Part shown: positions 1 through 10,557 of the stretch, piece after piece
Layout of the letters: every line of letters begins with the position of its first letter
Numbering within the stretch: position 1 is the stretch's first letter
Assembly (NCBI RefSeq): GCF_002234675.1
Contig: NC_019877.2
Span: 3,689,041-3,753,040 of the forward strand
Source: Oryzias latipes
Taxonomy: Eukaryota; Chordata; Actinopteri; Beloniformes; Adrianichthyidae
Direction of reading: 5' to 3'
Length of the DNA: 64,000 nt
Position numbers and translations under genes: made by a program
The notes under the pieces: generated by a model
What the model saw: the letters and a program-made list of their open reading frames with translations, nothing else
Database searches by the model: none
What the model was told of the DNA's origin: nothing

Positions 1-203
1 AACATGGCCGACCGTTGGAGTCGAAGCATTGGATGTAATTTGGTGCAAATTTCATTTTACTAATTTCCTCGAACTGTATTTAAAACGATTTTTTATTCGT
101 AGCATGACAGGCGTCGCAGCCATGGGGTAGCACATGTGTAAGTGTCCGACGTTTGACGGACAGACTGTTTCGATCCTGCCAAGTCGGTTATTTTATTCGA
201 AAA
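1..203 (+). promoter_or_regulatory. eif2ak1: eif2ak1 promoter / 5' leader with upstream ATGs
   Basis: This is the sequence upstream of the HRI start codon. It is richer in GC and CpG than the introns that follow. Two ATGs precede the chosen start. ATG at 122 is followed after one codon by TAG, giving a minimal two-codon upstream ORF. ATG at 134 opens a 60-codon ORF that ends at 316, in another frame, and so overlaps the main start at 204. Whether they matter depends on where transcription starts, which cannot be seen here. Confidence 0.45.
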
Positions 204-3200
204 ATGTTCGGTTCGCCGTCCAACCACGGAGTCGGTCGCTCGGAGGAATGTTCTGGCAGCAGCCGCAACCTGTTGGTTCACCGCAGTTCATTAAGGAGGC
301 GGGAGGTGGAAAGTAGCCTGTTAAGTTTATCAAGCGAAGAGGACGAAGAGGTTCAGTTTGATAGTAAGTGTTTCTCCTTATATGAAGTTTTATGTCGATT
401 CGTTTGTGTCAAACAGCTGTTACTTCAGCTCATTTACCATGAACGAGATTCGCCAATTCCCGCGAGAGAATGAAGAAGATAAAGATAGCTGGGAGTTTAC
501 GAAGTGAAATGGAAACAAACTGTGCTGCTCCGTCTCTTATTTCGCCGTTTTACCAGCAGTGTAATGCAATTCTTTTACTCCATTTCGGCTATCTAGAAAA
601 TGATACACTATTTTTTGACATTTGGCTTTTTTTTGCCCTATTGGGACGCTCTCTGACTCTGTTTTGAAGGTGGAACCTCCTCCATTGCATCTCAAACTTT
701 TATTTTGAAAGAATGTATTTCAAAATAATGTATTTAAAAGTGTTTATTTTAGGATTTATATTTTTTTATTCAATTGGTAGCTATCCATATGGTAAAGCAA
801 CAACAATAAAATGTTACTTAAAAAAGAAAAAAAACGAATTGACTGCACATTTTATTAATATAGCTAAACAAAATATTAGTTTCTTGCAATTCCAACCAGT
901 TCTGCCCATAAAATTGACATATTTATTTTATATAAATATTTTATAATTTTTATTTTGTGTTCTGATATAAATTTGTGATGGTAACCTTTTAAATATATAT
1001 ATGATGTGATTTAACTGCAATCTATTTTAAAGAGTTTTGAGGTAAACTTGCACAATCTTGATTAAAAACATTGTGAAGAAACTGTAAAAAGATTGTATTT
1101 AAAATCAAATATGTTGAAAAGATTGTGACTGTATAGATTAAGTAATTTTGCGCCTCTAAAGTAACCCTTTCTTTTTTTTGCCGTTAGTCTAAAAAATCAT
1201 TATAATAATTTTAATGATTCTTTTTTTATAGTATTAGATTTTGTTTTTCAAAAATGTATACATTTTTTATTTGTTTCTCACTTCTTGGAGGTAAAAGAAC
1301 CCTCAACATTTACTTTTTATTCCAACTCCTTTATTTGTGACTAAGTACCTATGGAGGCTCATTTGGAGTCTGTTTACACACACTTACATAACCTACCCTC
1401 AAAACAGTTAATACCAGGACCCTAAACGCATCATGTCAACTTTATTGTTGCAGGAAAACTTTGCTGTCACCTCACAAATCCTGCTTCATAATTTTAACAT
1501 CTTTTTAACTTCTATTTTTGTGTTCTTTTGGCCTTTTTTTTAAATATAACTAATCAATTGAGGGTTTTTTTAAATCTTAAAATAAACAATCAAAATGAAT
1601 TAAAAAAATGTGATATATCTTTTCATGCAGTTCTTCTCTTGGTGTCCAGTGCACAACTTGTGAAATTCTTATAAAGTTAAATGCATAAAAATCTTTCAAA
1701 CCTTTATTTAAAACCAAATACATTTCAGAATGAATCAGTTTTCGCTTAACTAGGGATAAACTGGACTAAGATGAACTTTTGTCAATGAAATAATTTTTTA
1801 CACGGAAAACAAACAGAAAAAACAAATTTTGCTTTAAATAAAAATTACTTTAAAGGATAATCAAAGGCTCTGACGTATAGATATCAGTTTTGTTAAATAA
1901 AGATAGATTTATTATCAAGTATAAATAAACATATTTATTTTTTTAACTTCGAGACTTATTTCACAGATTCTGGTCATATTTGGTATTCTTCCAGCTCCTT
2001 TGTTATGTTTTTGATAACTTTTTAACTTTTTTTAGTCATGCCAGCCATTTGCAATAGAATTCCTCCTAAAGTTCTGAAGTCACGACTCTGGAAACATCCT
2101 GAATTTTGCGGATATGAGAGTGAAAAGCGAGAAACTCCCTGTTTTTTTGTTTTGTTTTTTGCACATCCGTCAAAGTTCTGGTGAAGGTGCAGAGGGGCTG
2201 GTCTCCACTGGACACGGAAGATAACAGTGACTAATGTGCACACCCTCATGTGCATCAACAAGATGAGCTCATTTGATGTCCTAAAGTGGAGGGGCATCGT
2301 GAGGGTAGTACTGCAGCAGAGGGCTTTTTATGCCAAAAAATGGACCTGGAAAATAAAAGTATTATTGAACTTTTAGCAAAAGTTATAGAAGAAGGTAAGC
2401 CTCAAGCTGTGTTTGCTGGAAAAAAGGGATTTTTTTCAGTATTATCATCTGCTTATTGACTTCTTGTTTTGTGTACGTGCTCAGCCTCAGACACAGATTG
2501 TAACGGCGAGCTGCTGATGGCTGGAAGGCATTACCCGTCCATCCAGGAGTTCGCCTCGGCCATCCCCAACCACCTCCTCCTGGGCTCCCTGCTGGAACAC
2601 CTGTGCTGCGTCTACGAGAGCAACCCGGCGCGCTCCCGCATGCTGTTCAAAGGTAACGCATCCAGACGTGGGGCGCTCTTCGCTCTGACCACATTTGGAT
2701 CCAGATGGACCTGTTTTTTTATTTGTTTCTTTCGGTTTTGCAGTCATTGGCCAGCGTTTAGCCGCCATGAACCTCCTCTCGCCGTTGGCGGTGAGCGACG
2801 AGTTCAGCACCATCAGGCTCCAGCACAACCGTGCCTTCGCTGAGCTGCTGAACGCTGCCAGCTCCTCGCTGTATCCGCAGGTAACTCCTCGGCTGTCGAG
2901 ATCTAAGCCTAAGTGACGGAAAGAATCAACTATAAGGACCTTTCAAATGTCTCAAATTTAATGAAACTAAAATAAGGCCTTATATATGATATCCTAAGGT
3001 CCTGTCATAAGGTCGTTAATCGTTTAACCTTAGCTAGCTGATTGGATCATGTCACCGGTGTGGGAAAATGGGAAAGTGCCCATTTATAGAGAAAGGACTT
3101 GAAAATGGCGACTACTGATGGCGACTACAAAATTCAAACGAAGCAAACTGCACTCTTCGCCTATCAAAGTGGCACTAAGGGGATCAAGGTGATTGAATTG

Positions 3201-6200
3201 TATGTGTGGAGCAAGAAACCGCCGTTTCACTTTCATTGTACATTTTAAATGTTCCTAAAATGTAGGGCTGCACGATATGAGCAAAACTTGCGATGTGCGA
3301 TATTAGTGATCAATATTGCGATAACGATATAATTTGCGGTATATAAACAAATAGGTAAGCAACCCAAAACATCATTACCATCTCATTGCATCAGTTTAAA
3401 AAATGATACTCCAAATGACCCTTGTTGACATAGGAGGCAAACATCTAACATAAAAGGGCTCATCTGATTGGTCAACTTCGGAAAGGGTCCATCCAATTGG
3501 TCAAATGCATAAATGGATTTATTTGATTCGTTAAATGCTTCAAGCTGCCATAGGATTGTATTAGCACATTTAAGGTAACCATTTATTGCGATTTTTGCTG
3601 ACTTTATGGATATTGCACTGCTTGATATTGCGATAACGATAAATTTGCGGTATATTGTGCAGGCCTACTAAAATGTCTTATAAAGATCTTAAATGGAAGT
3701 TCTGTGAATCTGCAGACCCCTTGGATCCATAATGCTTCTGCTTTGTGGCATATTTTGTTCATGTGACGTTTGTTTTGTCATGCAGGGCCAGCAAATTCTC
3801 AGTTCAAACACAAATAATCCTTCTGTAAGGTAATGTTACCCTAATGTCATATTTATGAAAACATCAAAAGGTTTTATATAACATGCATCTGCCGTCTGCA
3901 GACCAAAGGAGGGACTGTTTCTAGGACAGACATCCAGGTACCTCAGCGAGTTTGAAGAAATCTGCAGACTTGGGAAAGGATCTTACGGGAATGTTTTTAA
4001 GGTATTTACTTTTCTCCGAGCATTTATATTTTGTTGAGAAACAAATGGATGTCAGTATATTTGTTTTTGTGTAGGTTAGAAATAAGCTAGACGCACAGTT
4101 TTACGCGGTGAAGAAGATTCTCATCAAAAAAGTCTCAAAGGAAGACTGCATGAAGGTGAGCTGTGGATTTGTTCAGCTGCTCCAGAGACACATCAGCGAC
4201 GCACAATAACAGCTCATTTCACCGTCTTAGGTTCTGCGAGAGGTGAAAGTGTTGTCCAGCCTGCATCACGTAAACGTTGTGGGTTACCACACGGCGTGGA
4301 TGGAGCACGTTCAGCCGGCTCCAGGTGAGTGTTTGCTTCTGAGCTGAAGCGGCGATGCGATCGAACAGTAGTGAAGAGCTTTGCGATCTGCAGATCAGAT
4401 GCTCCTAGTGGTTCCCAGGACTCGACTTGTGACTAAGGGTGACAGAGCCTTTTCAGTGGCTGTCCCCAAACTCTGGAACTGTCTCCCTGTGTCTGTGAGA
4501 TCTGCCAGGTCCTTAAATGATTTTAAATCTTTGCTAAAAACTCATCTTTTTTTATTGGCTTTTAACACCAGAATAGATGACAATTAGGCCAGCTCTATTA
4601 GTGTTTTTATTAACATTTATTTTACTGTTACTGTTATATTTTATTATTTTTACTTGTAATTGTATCTTATCCTACCTGTGCAGCACTTTGGATCTCTAGT
4701 GGATGTTAAAATGCTTTACAAATAAAGTTTTGATGGATAATGATTGATAAACTAGTACATTCAGAGGAGGGATGACACGAGCGGCGCCAACAGAAGGCAC
4801 GGAAATGACATCACCATAACCTCTGTTACCTAATTCCGTCATCCTCCGGTAGACCCACATTAAAGTAAAGAAGAGAAATAAGAAAAAAAACTCTATTTGA
4901 AAATACAAAGTAGCAGCTGTTATTAAAAAAGAAACGCACATTAATTTCTGCTTTGGTAAAAATGTTAGGTTTATAGTTTTTTAATTCAAGTTTCAAATGT
5001 ACAATTTTCTTTTTCCAAATTTTCAATAGTTATTTTCAATTTATATATTTTCAATATTATATACAATATTATTTTTCAAGTGTTCCTATTTTAAAATAAA
5101 ATTCAATATTTGCTTCATATGGAGCTCCTAAAGAAACAGAAGTAAAACAAATAGTTCTAGTATCAGGTCTGCACCAGTTAGTTCCTGGTGCACATGAGAA
5201 ATCAGTACACATTATTCTTTTTACTTCTACGTCACTTTATAGGGGCTCTGTATATCTTTAAAAATGTTTTTTTTGTAATGCAGTTTTACCTGAAAGTTTA
5301 AAAAAAAAGTTTTTTAAATTTCTTTTAAAAAATCATATTTACTTCTACTTTATAAGATTTTTTTTTAAATGTCCTTTTTTAATTTCACTATTTCTTTCAA
5401 GTTTAAAGTATATTTATTAATTTTTCCTTTTTTAAAGCAAATTACAATATTTAAAGATGTATGTATTTCTATATTTCTTATTGTACTTTTTATAAAATCA
5501 ATATTTGCTTCGAGTTTAAAATATTTTTTTTTCAAATTTCCCCTTTTTTAAAATATTTTCTTCAAGTTTAACTTTTTAATTTTCCCCTTTTTAAGTAGGA
5601 AAATTCAAATTTTCCTAAAGTTTACACAACGTACTTTCCAGTTTAAAACTATTTTCAATTTTTTAAATTTACAATCTGGTTTTGGATTCTCTTTACGCTG
5701 ATCTTGATTTGACTCCAAACTCACAACAATTTCAATATAGAAATACTCACAAATGTAATTTTGACCTTAATTTCTTTTTCTATATGTCCTCCATCATCAG
5801 AAAAATGCCACAAGAACATGTTAAATCCAACAAATTTTTTTTATTGAAGTGGGTCTTTAAGCTTCCCGTGTCCAACATTTCTGTTGCAGATTCCAGTCTA
5901 CCTGCTCTCGAATCTGCAGAACAGGACAGGTCAGTTAATCATTGCTGACATTTTCCGTTGACTCTGTTTGCGTTAGTGCTGCGTGGGAATAAATGTGTTC
6001 TTGTTCACAGCTCTGACGACAGCCAGGATCACAGCAGCTCCAGCTCCTCCATAGTCTTTCAAAGCCTCAGTCAGCCTCTAGCCGATCCCGAAGGACTCTC
6101 CTTAGAGACGCAGCCGGCGGGGGCTCTGGTCTCAACCCAAGAGGGACACGTCGTCTGTCCCAAGACGCTGCGCCGCATCCCTGAGAACTACATCCCCTGT

Positions 6201-8318
6201 GTGTTCCTGGGACAGGGAAGGGCCGTGAACGGCTCCAAATGTCCCGCCATGGGGTTTGACAGCTCAGCACTGCAGGAGCCGAGCAACAGGAACAGCCCCG
6301 AACTCAACAACAACCCCTGCATGGATAAGGAGTGTCGACAACAGATGGACAGACGCCAAAGGAAGACAAATAAAGAGGTGGGTTCTCCTAATTTAGCCCC
6401 CGCCGAGTGCAAAAGGACTGATGGAAGGCTTCATCTGAGGTTTCTGCGCAGGTGCAGTTCCACCTGATGCTTTATATTCAGATGCAGCTATGCGATCGTT
6501 CCTTGAAGGACTGGATTTCCGAGAGGAACTCTTGGTCCAAAGAAGAAGACATTTCAAGAGGTTCTGGTTTCTCCCAATCAGCTGATACTTACTCATGAAG
6601 CTTATGTTCATATTTTCCAATGACATTAATATTGTGCTGTATTTTCAGGTCACTATGACTGTGTTGATGCTGAACACACACTCAGCTTGTTGAGGCACGT
6701 CCTTGAAGGAGTGGAGTACATCCACGCCAAAGGAATCATGCACAGAGACCTCAAGGTACCGTAGTTACTGATCAGCACACATTTAGGTTTATGAATGTTT
6801 TTAATGGAAGACTCCTAGAATGGAGCTAAAGGGTTCAAATAAATAAATCCCTCTTACCAGAAGATGAAATCTGGCTCCCTTTGCTCCGTTTATCTATTAT
6901 AACTCTCTTTGTAACACATTCACATCTCCAGATCTGTGTGCTGTTTAAAAAAAAGACTATTCAGCATTTTTTCTTTGCTTTTCTAAGGCAGATCAGATGT
7001 ACAGTCATCATCATCATCCATGTTTTTGCTTTTGTCCTAAGAGTACTGATTTAAAATCCATCATTTTTTTTTTGTTAAATAAGAATTAATATCCAGTGGT
7101 CCCTCGATATTTGTCTGTTCATCTTTCACAGTTTCAGTGTTTTTGAGGGAATCTGCGTCCTGATTGGCTATTGTCAATCAATCTCTTCGTTGTACAAAAT
7201 TGTTCCGCGTAGAAAATCTGCATAAATCTTTGATTCTATAATGCTGGACTTGTTTTTTTTTTTTTGTGAAGATTTGAAATGGTGAATTACAGTACAATGT
7301 TGAACTGTAACCAAGCAGGATTTCCCTCCTTTATCTGTCCTTTTTTTTAAAATTTATTTAATACAAATTATGTTTTACTTTTTACATATAAATAATGACT
7401 TGTTCTGTTTTTATTTATATTTTTTTTATTCTTAAAGCCAAGGAACATTTTTCTTCAAGGCCCAGACTGCCACGTTCGAATCGGGGACTTCGGTTTGGCC
7501 TGTAGAGACATTTTAGTGGACGGCTATAAGAGATCCAACTCTTCTGGCAGTGGTAAACCCACAGCACATGACGTGTCTGAAAACGACCACTAGGTGGCGA
7601 TATTTACTTTGAAGTGAAATCTCGTGTGTTTTGCAGATTCCATTCATACTTCAGGAGTTGGGACATTTGTGTACGCTTCCCCAGAGCAACTAAAAGGATC
7701 TCATTATGATTCAAAAGTAAGTCTTTCGTTAGTTGAACAACTCTTGATTTGTTTGTTGTTGTTTTTTTCTTAACGACTGTGCTTTATTTGCTCCTCCAGT
7801 CAGATATGTACAGTATTGGAGTTATAGCTCTGGAGCTCTTCCAGCCTTTTGGAACAGAGATGGAGCGTGTCCGGACTCTAGGAGACCTGAGGGAAGGGAA
7901 GGTTCCTGACTCGTTCCATCAGAGGTGGCCGGTTCTGTCAAAATATATCAAAAATCTGACGAGTAAAGAGCCCAGCGTTCGTCTCACGGCCACCCAACTC
8001 CTTCAGAGTGAACTCTTCAGCAGTAAAGACATGGTATTTTTGGATGAATCTGCTTTAAATACCTTTCCAAATGTAATATATCGATGTAGGATGGATAAAA
8101 AAAATATCTGCTTCGTCATTGTTCCGCCTAATAGTGATTTATTAATTCCTAGTCCCTATAAATTGTGATTTAAAACCTTTTTCTTCCTGTAGGTAATTCA
8201 CGGTTTGCAGAGAAGAGTCGAGGAGCAGAGAGAGGAGATCATGCAGCTGAGGCTGCAGATAAGCCGGCTTCAGAGTTCACGAGTCACTGTGACGTTTTCT
8301 GAACTGGACAAGACCTGA
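204..8318 (+). CDS. eif2ak1: Haem-regulated eIF2alpha kinase (HRI), complete, 15 exons
   Basis: Ser/Thr kinase that phosphorylates eIF2alpha when haem is low or under oxidative and mitochondrial stress, lowering cytosolic translation. Exons: 204-363, 2485-2652, 2744-2880, 3786-3829, 3902-4001, 4075-4155, 4231-4324, 5890-5929, 6011-6377, 6452-6560, 6649-6755, 7438-7552, 7637-7716, 7800-8033, 8193-8318. All phases join into about 653 residues (human about 630). The N-terminal domain has [12 protein letters not shown] and [13 protein letters not shown]. The kinase has the glycine loop [10 protein letters not shown] (194-203), AVKK (Lys216), a Ser-rich insert of about 150 residues, HRDLKPRN (465-472), DFG (486-488), activation segment [13 protein letters not shown], and the eIF2-kinase signature [10 protein letters not shown]. 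The end is a coiled-coil-like Glu/Arg/Leu tail. ATG 204 is the first in-frame ATG, with A at -3. The intron-10 donor (gttctg) is weak. Compared with human, the N-terminal His-His is Gln-His, and Cys-Pro before the catalytic loop is absent. Identity is secure; the exact first exon is less so. Confidence 0.95.
364..2484 (+). other. eif2ak1 intron 1 (AT-rich) with candidate alternative first exon at 2340-2394
   Basis: About 2.1 kb, strongly AT-rich from 700 to 2000, with no recognisable repeat or coding sequence there. From 2035 composition becomes more balanced. At 2340 an ATG opens a short ORF beginning [18 protein letters not shown] and ends at 2394 before gtaagc. Its phase (1) is the same as that of exon 1, so it could join in frame to the exon at 2485. 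The main transcript reads well without it. Confidence 0.35.
3263..3667. mobile_element. hAT-type MITE with perfect 8-bp target duplication
   Basis: A 405-bp element in an eif2ak1 intron. It begins TAGGGCTGCACGATAT and ends ATATTGTGCAGGCCTA, an imperfect terminal inverted repeat. CTAAAATG lies directly on both sides (3255-3262 and 3668-3675), the 8-bp duplication typical of hAT insertion. Subterminal repeats of a gcgataacgat motif occur near both ends. There is no coding capacity. Confidence 0.85.
4381..4745 (+). mobile_element. 3' end of a non-LTR retrotransposon (L2/CR1-like), truncated
   Basis: The frame 4381-4587 encodes the C-terminal reverse-transcriptase tail common in fish LINEs, with [20 protein letters not shown] and [15 protein letters not shown], then a stop. 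An AT-rich 3' UTR follows, ending in aataaagttttgatgg and a short tgataatgattgat tail typical of L2/CR1-like elements. It is 5'-truncated, lies in the sense orientation in an eif2ak1 intron and cannot be autonomous. The clade assignment is from memory of the family. Confidence 0.7.
4860..5640. repeat. Degenerate AT-rich intronic repeat sequence
   Basis: This stretch of the long eif2ak1 intron is nearly all A and T. Imperfect copies of phrases such as tcaatatttgcttc (5103 and 5500) and caagttta followed by T-runs (about 5399, 5513, 5562) recur at irregular spacing. It looks like a decayed tandem or slippage-expanded tract. No gene is seen. Confidence 0.4.
5690..5860 (+). mobile_element. MITE family A, copy 1 (3' part)
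   Basis: Right-hand part of the window's most frequent repeat: ...caatttcaatatagaaatac, a middle with cagaaaaatgccacaagaac, then the end gtgggtct followed by TTAA (5857-5860). The left part is missing or too diverged to align. It lies in the eif2ak1 intron just before the exon at 5890. Confidence 0.7.
7090..7330. mobile_element. Possible mariner/pogo-like MITE fragment
   Basis: The sequence ccagtggtccctcgatattt resembles the terminus of pogo/Tigger-like elements, and the following text (tgattggctattgtcaatca, ttccgcgtagaaaat) is repeat-like. I could not find a matching right inverted terminus, so this is tentative. Confidence 0.3.
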
Positions 8319-8434
8319 GCCTTTAAGGTTTCAAAGACTGTCACCATTCGACTTGATCCGAGCTGCATGTGTGGATGTTTTTAAGTCTTGTATGCGGAAA
8401 TGGAGTTTAATTATTTCTTTCTTTTCAGCTGTTA

Positions 8435-8440
8435 AATAAA
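8435..8440 (+). terminator. eif2ak1: eif2ak1 polyadenylation signal AATAAA
   Basis: The first AATAAA after the HRI stop codon (8318), giving a 3' UTR of about 140 bases. The next gene's promoter begins only about 300 bases downstream. Confidence 0.75.
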
Positions 8441-8699
8441 ACCAGTTTTGGATACATTTGGTGGGATTGAAGAAAGACAATGAAAATATGTAAAAATGCA
8501 TATTTATTAAAAGAAAATCGACTTTTTTGCAGTCAAATGTTGCATCTAAAGTGCTTTATATCTAAAAAAAAACGTGGATAGATGCAGCCTATAAATGTTC
8601 AGATTTTGTTTTTTTGGGGGATGTGTGTTTTACTCTCTTGAGGGTGAAGCTATTCTGCCTATAATTAATGATTTGAAATGATGTAGTATAGATTTTGGG

Positions 8700-8920
8700 T
8701 TAAACGTTCACCCAGAGGTCACAATTCTGTACATGCGACGGAACCTCCCAACACGTTTCTCACGGAAAAAAAGAGTCAGCCAATCAGAGGCCTCGTTTCA
8801 TAGTAGGTACCCGGATGTACCCGTCAGGCAATCAGCTACGTCATTGTTCACCGCCGGACACCCGCTGGAAATACGGAATGGATTTAAAACGGCTATTAAC
8901 GACTTTGTAAGAGATTTCAG
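8700..8920 (+). promoter_or_regulatory. usp42: usp42 promoter and probable noncoding exon 1
   Basis: A GC- and CpG-richer segment between the two genes. It contains a CCAAT box (agccaatcag, about 8778) and a CRE-like ctacgtcatt (about 8837). A good donor, ttcag followed by gtaggt, lies at 8920/8921. Since the first coding exon has an acceptor just before its ATG (10549), a noncoding first exon ending at 8920 is the simplest model. The CpG-rich character continues to about 9500. Confidence 0.5.
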
Positions 8921-10548
8921 GTAGGTGCGGAGTTACCTTTACGATTAAACGTCACCGTAAGCGCGCAGCGGAAATATCTGCGGGGGTCTAAGGCGCTGCG
9001 GGGAGCTGTAGTAGCCTTACACCGGCTCTGGATGTCATGTCGGAGAAAGCGGCGCATTGAGGCTCTCTCGGCAGCCGGTGTTGTTTTGTGCCCCTCCTTT
9101 TTCAATAAGCGCAATACATGTGCGATTTAATATTTTAAAATACAAATAAAATCAAGTTTAAGGTACCAGTGTAACATTTTTTGTCTCGAAAAGCGCCAAA
9201 GTTCTGCGATTTTTGCAAAAGTGAACAGCGTCTGCTAATTAGCCTTAGCAACAACGTTGCTACGCGAAATGTTCTTTACGCGGTATTCAAAAGCCTTCAA
9301 AGCGCCGCTTCCCGGTAAAGGACAGTAAATTTATTAGTCTTATCTGCTTTCCGTAACCCATAGTTACGCAAGATCAAAGCTCGTTTCTTAAACTTGAAGG
9401 TGCTGCGTGTTAAAGGCCTAGCACCGTCTGTTAGCTAGTTAAGTCCGCCTGTCGGAGCAGGTGGGAGGGAACAGCTGCTCAATGCGCTTCCGACATGGAA
9501 GTAGTCCAGTAGGAAAGCTTCAATTGTAAACCAAACCTACTTCCTCCTTTCCGATGGTTTTAGCTTTATGTTAGACATTTCATATTAGCTTATATTCACT
9601 CACATAAATGTAAACACTAATTTATTTAGCAGGAAAAACACTAGGAGATGCCACTTCCGCCCCCCTGTCATGTAGTTTTTAACCCCCGCTGTCAAAATAA
9701 AAGAGTGAAAGTCTGTTTTTTTATTCTGAAAGGATCGTTTATTTACAAACAGACCAAACTACATGAAAACATTTAATTTATTATATTTTTATTAGTTATA
9801 TATTGACTGTTTGCAATCTGATTTTGAAGAACAACTCTTAAAAAACCCTGGTATGCAAAACATAATAAATCTTGTATGTGTATTAAAAAATAAGATGTTG
9901 TGACATTATTTAAAAACAGATTTTGTACTGAAACTCATAGGCCTGCAAAATAAGCCTCACATTTCTGCTGTTCCTCATTAATAATCCATGAAGAATACGG
10001 TTTAGTTTCATACATCCGCTCTCAGTCTTTTGTTTTCTGCCATTTTCTGTCTTCTTGTAGTTTAAACTCAGAAATACATTTAAAGTTCTGAAGAAAAATA
10101 TCGGTTTATTCCAAATCTATCTGCTATTATCAAGTAAGGGACCCTGGATCAGAGGTCTGCAACCTTCAACACCTAAAGCTACAATGGGGTCGATTTCTCA
10201 CCCTTAAGAAAGATAAGACACTGATTTGTATTTATGTTAAGACTACTATTATGATAAATATAAATGAACTATTGTTTTTTGGCATACATACAACTGAAAC
10301 ATAAAGAGAAAACTGCCTTTTTTTCCCCTCCAAAATATGAAATATAACTTCTGAAGCTGATGTAGCAAACCTTATCGAATATCCTGCACATACAGATAAA
10401 TCGGGAACAGAATGTTTTCGGGTGTCACGTCTGATTTTGCTGCAAAGTTGACAGCTACTGAAGATTATTCTGACTAAAAGTGTAGCAACTTTACTGTATC
10501 AGATGGGAGATGCTAGATGAAGTTGTACTTCTGTTTGTCTATTAACAG
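8921..10548 (+). other. usp42 intron 1; hAT-like repeat fragment near 10150
   Basis: The first 600 bases stay CpG-rich (promoter-proximal); the rest is AT-rich. From 10150 the phrase cagaggtctgcaacc followed by text on acacctaaagctac resembles the terminus of a common fish hAT-derived repeat, extending to about 10480. I found no clear right terminus. No coding exon is seen. Confidence 0.4.
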
Positions 10549-10557
10549 CAATGAACA

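Noticed and set aside
2022-2297. 91-residue minus-strand ORF in eif2ak1 intron 1
   Set aside because: No family resemblance, and no splice or promoter context on that strand.
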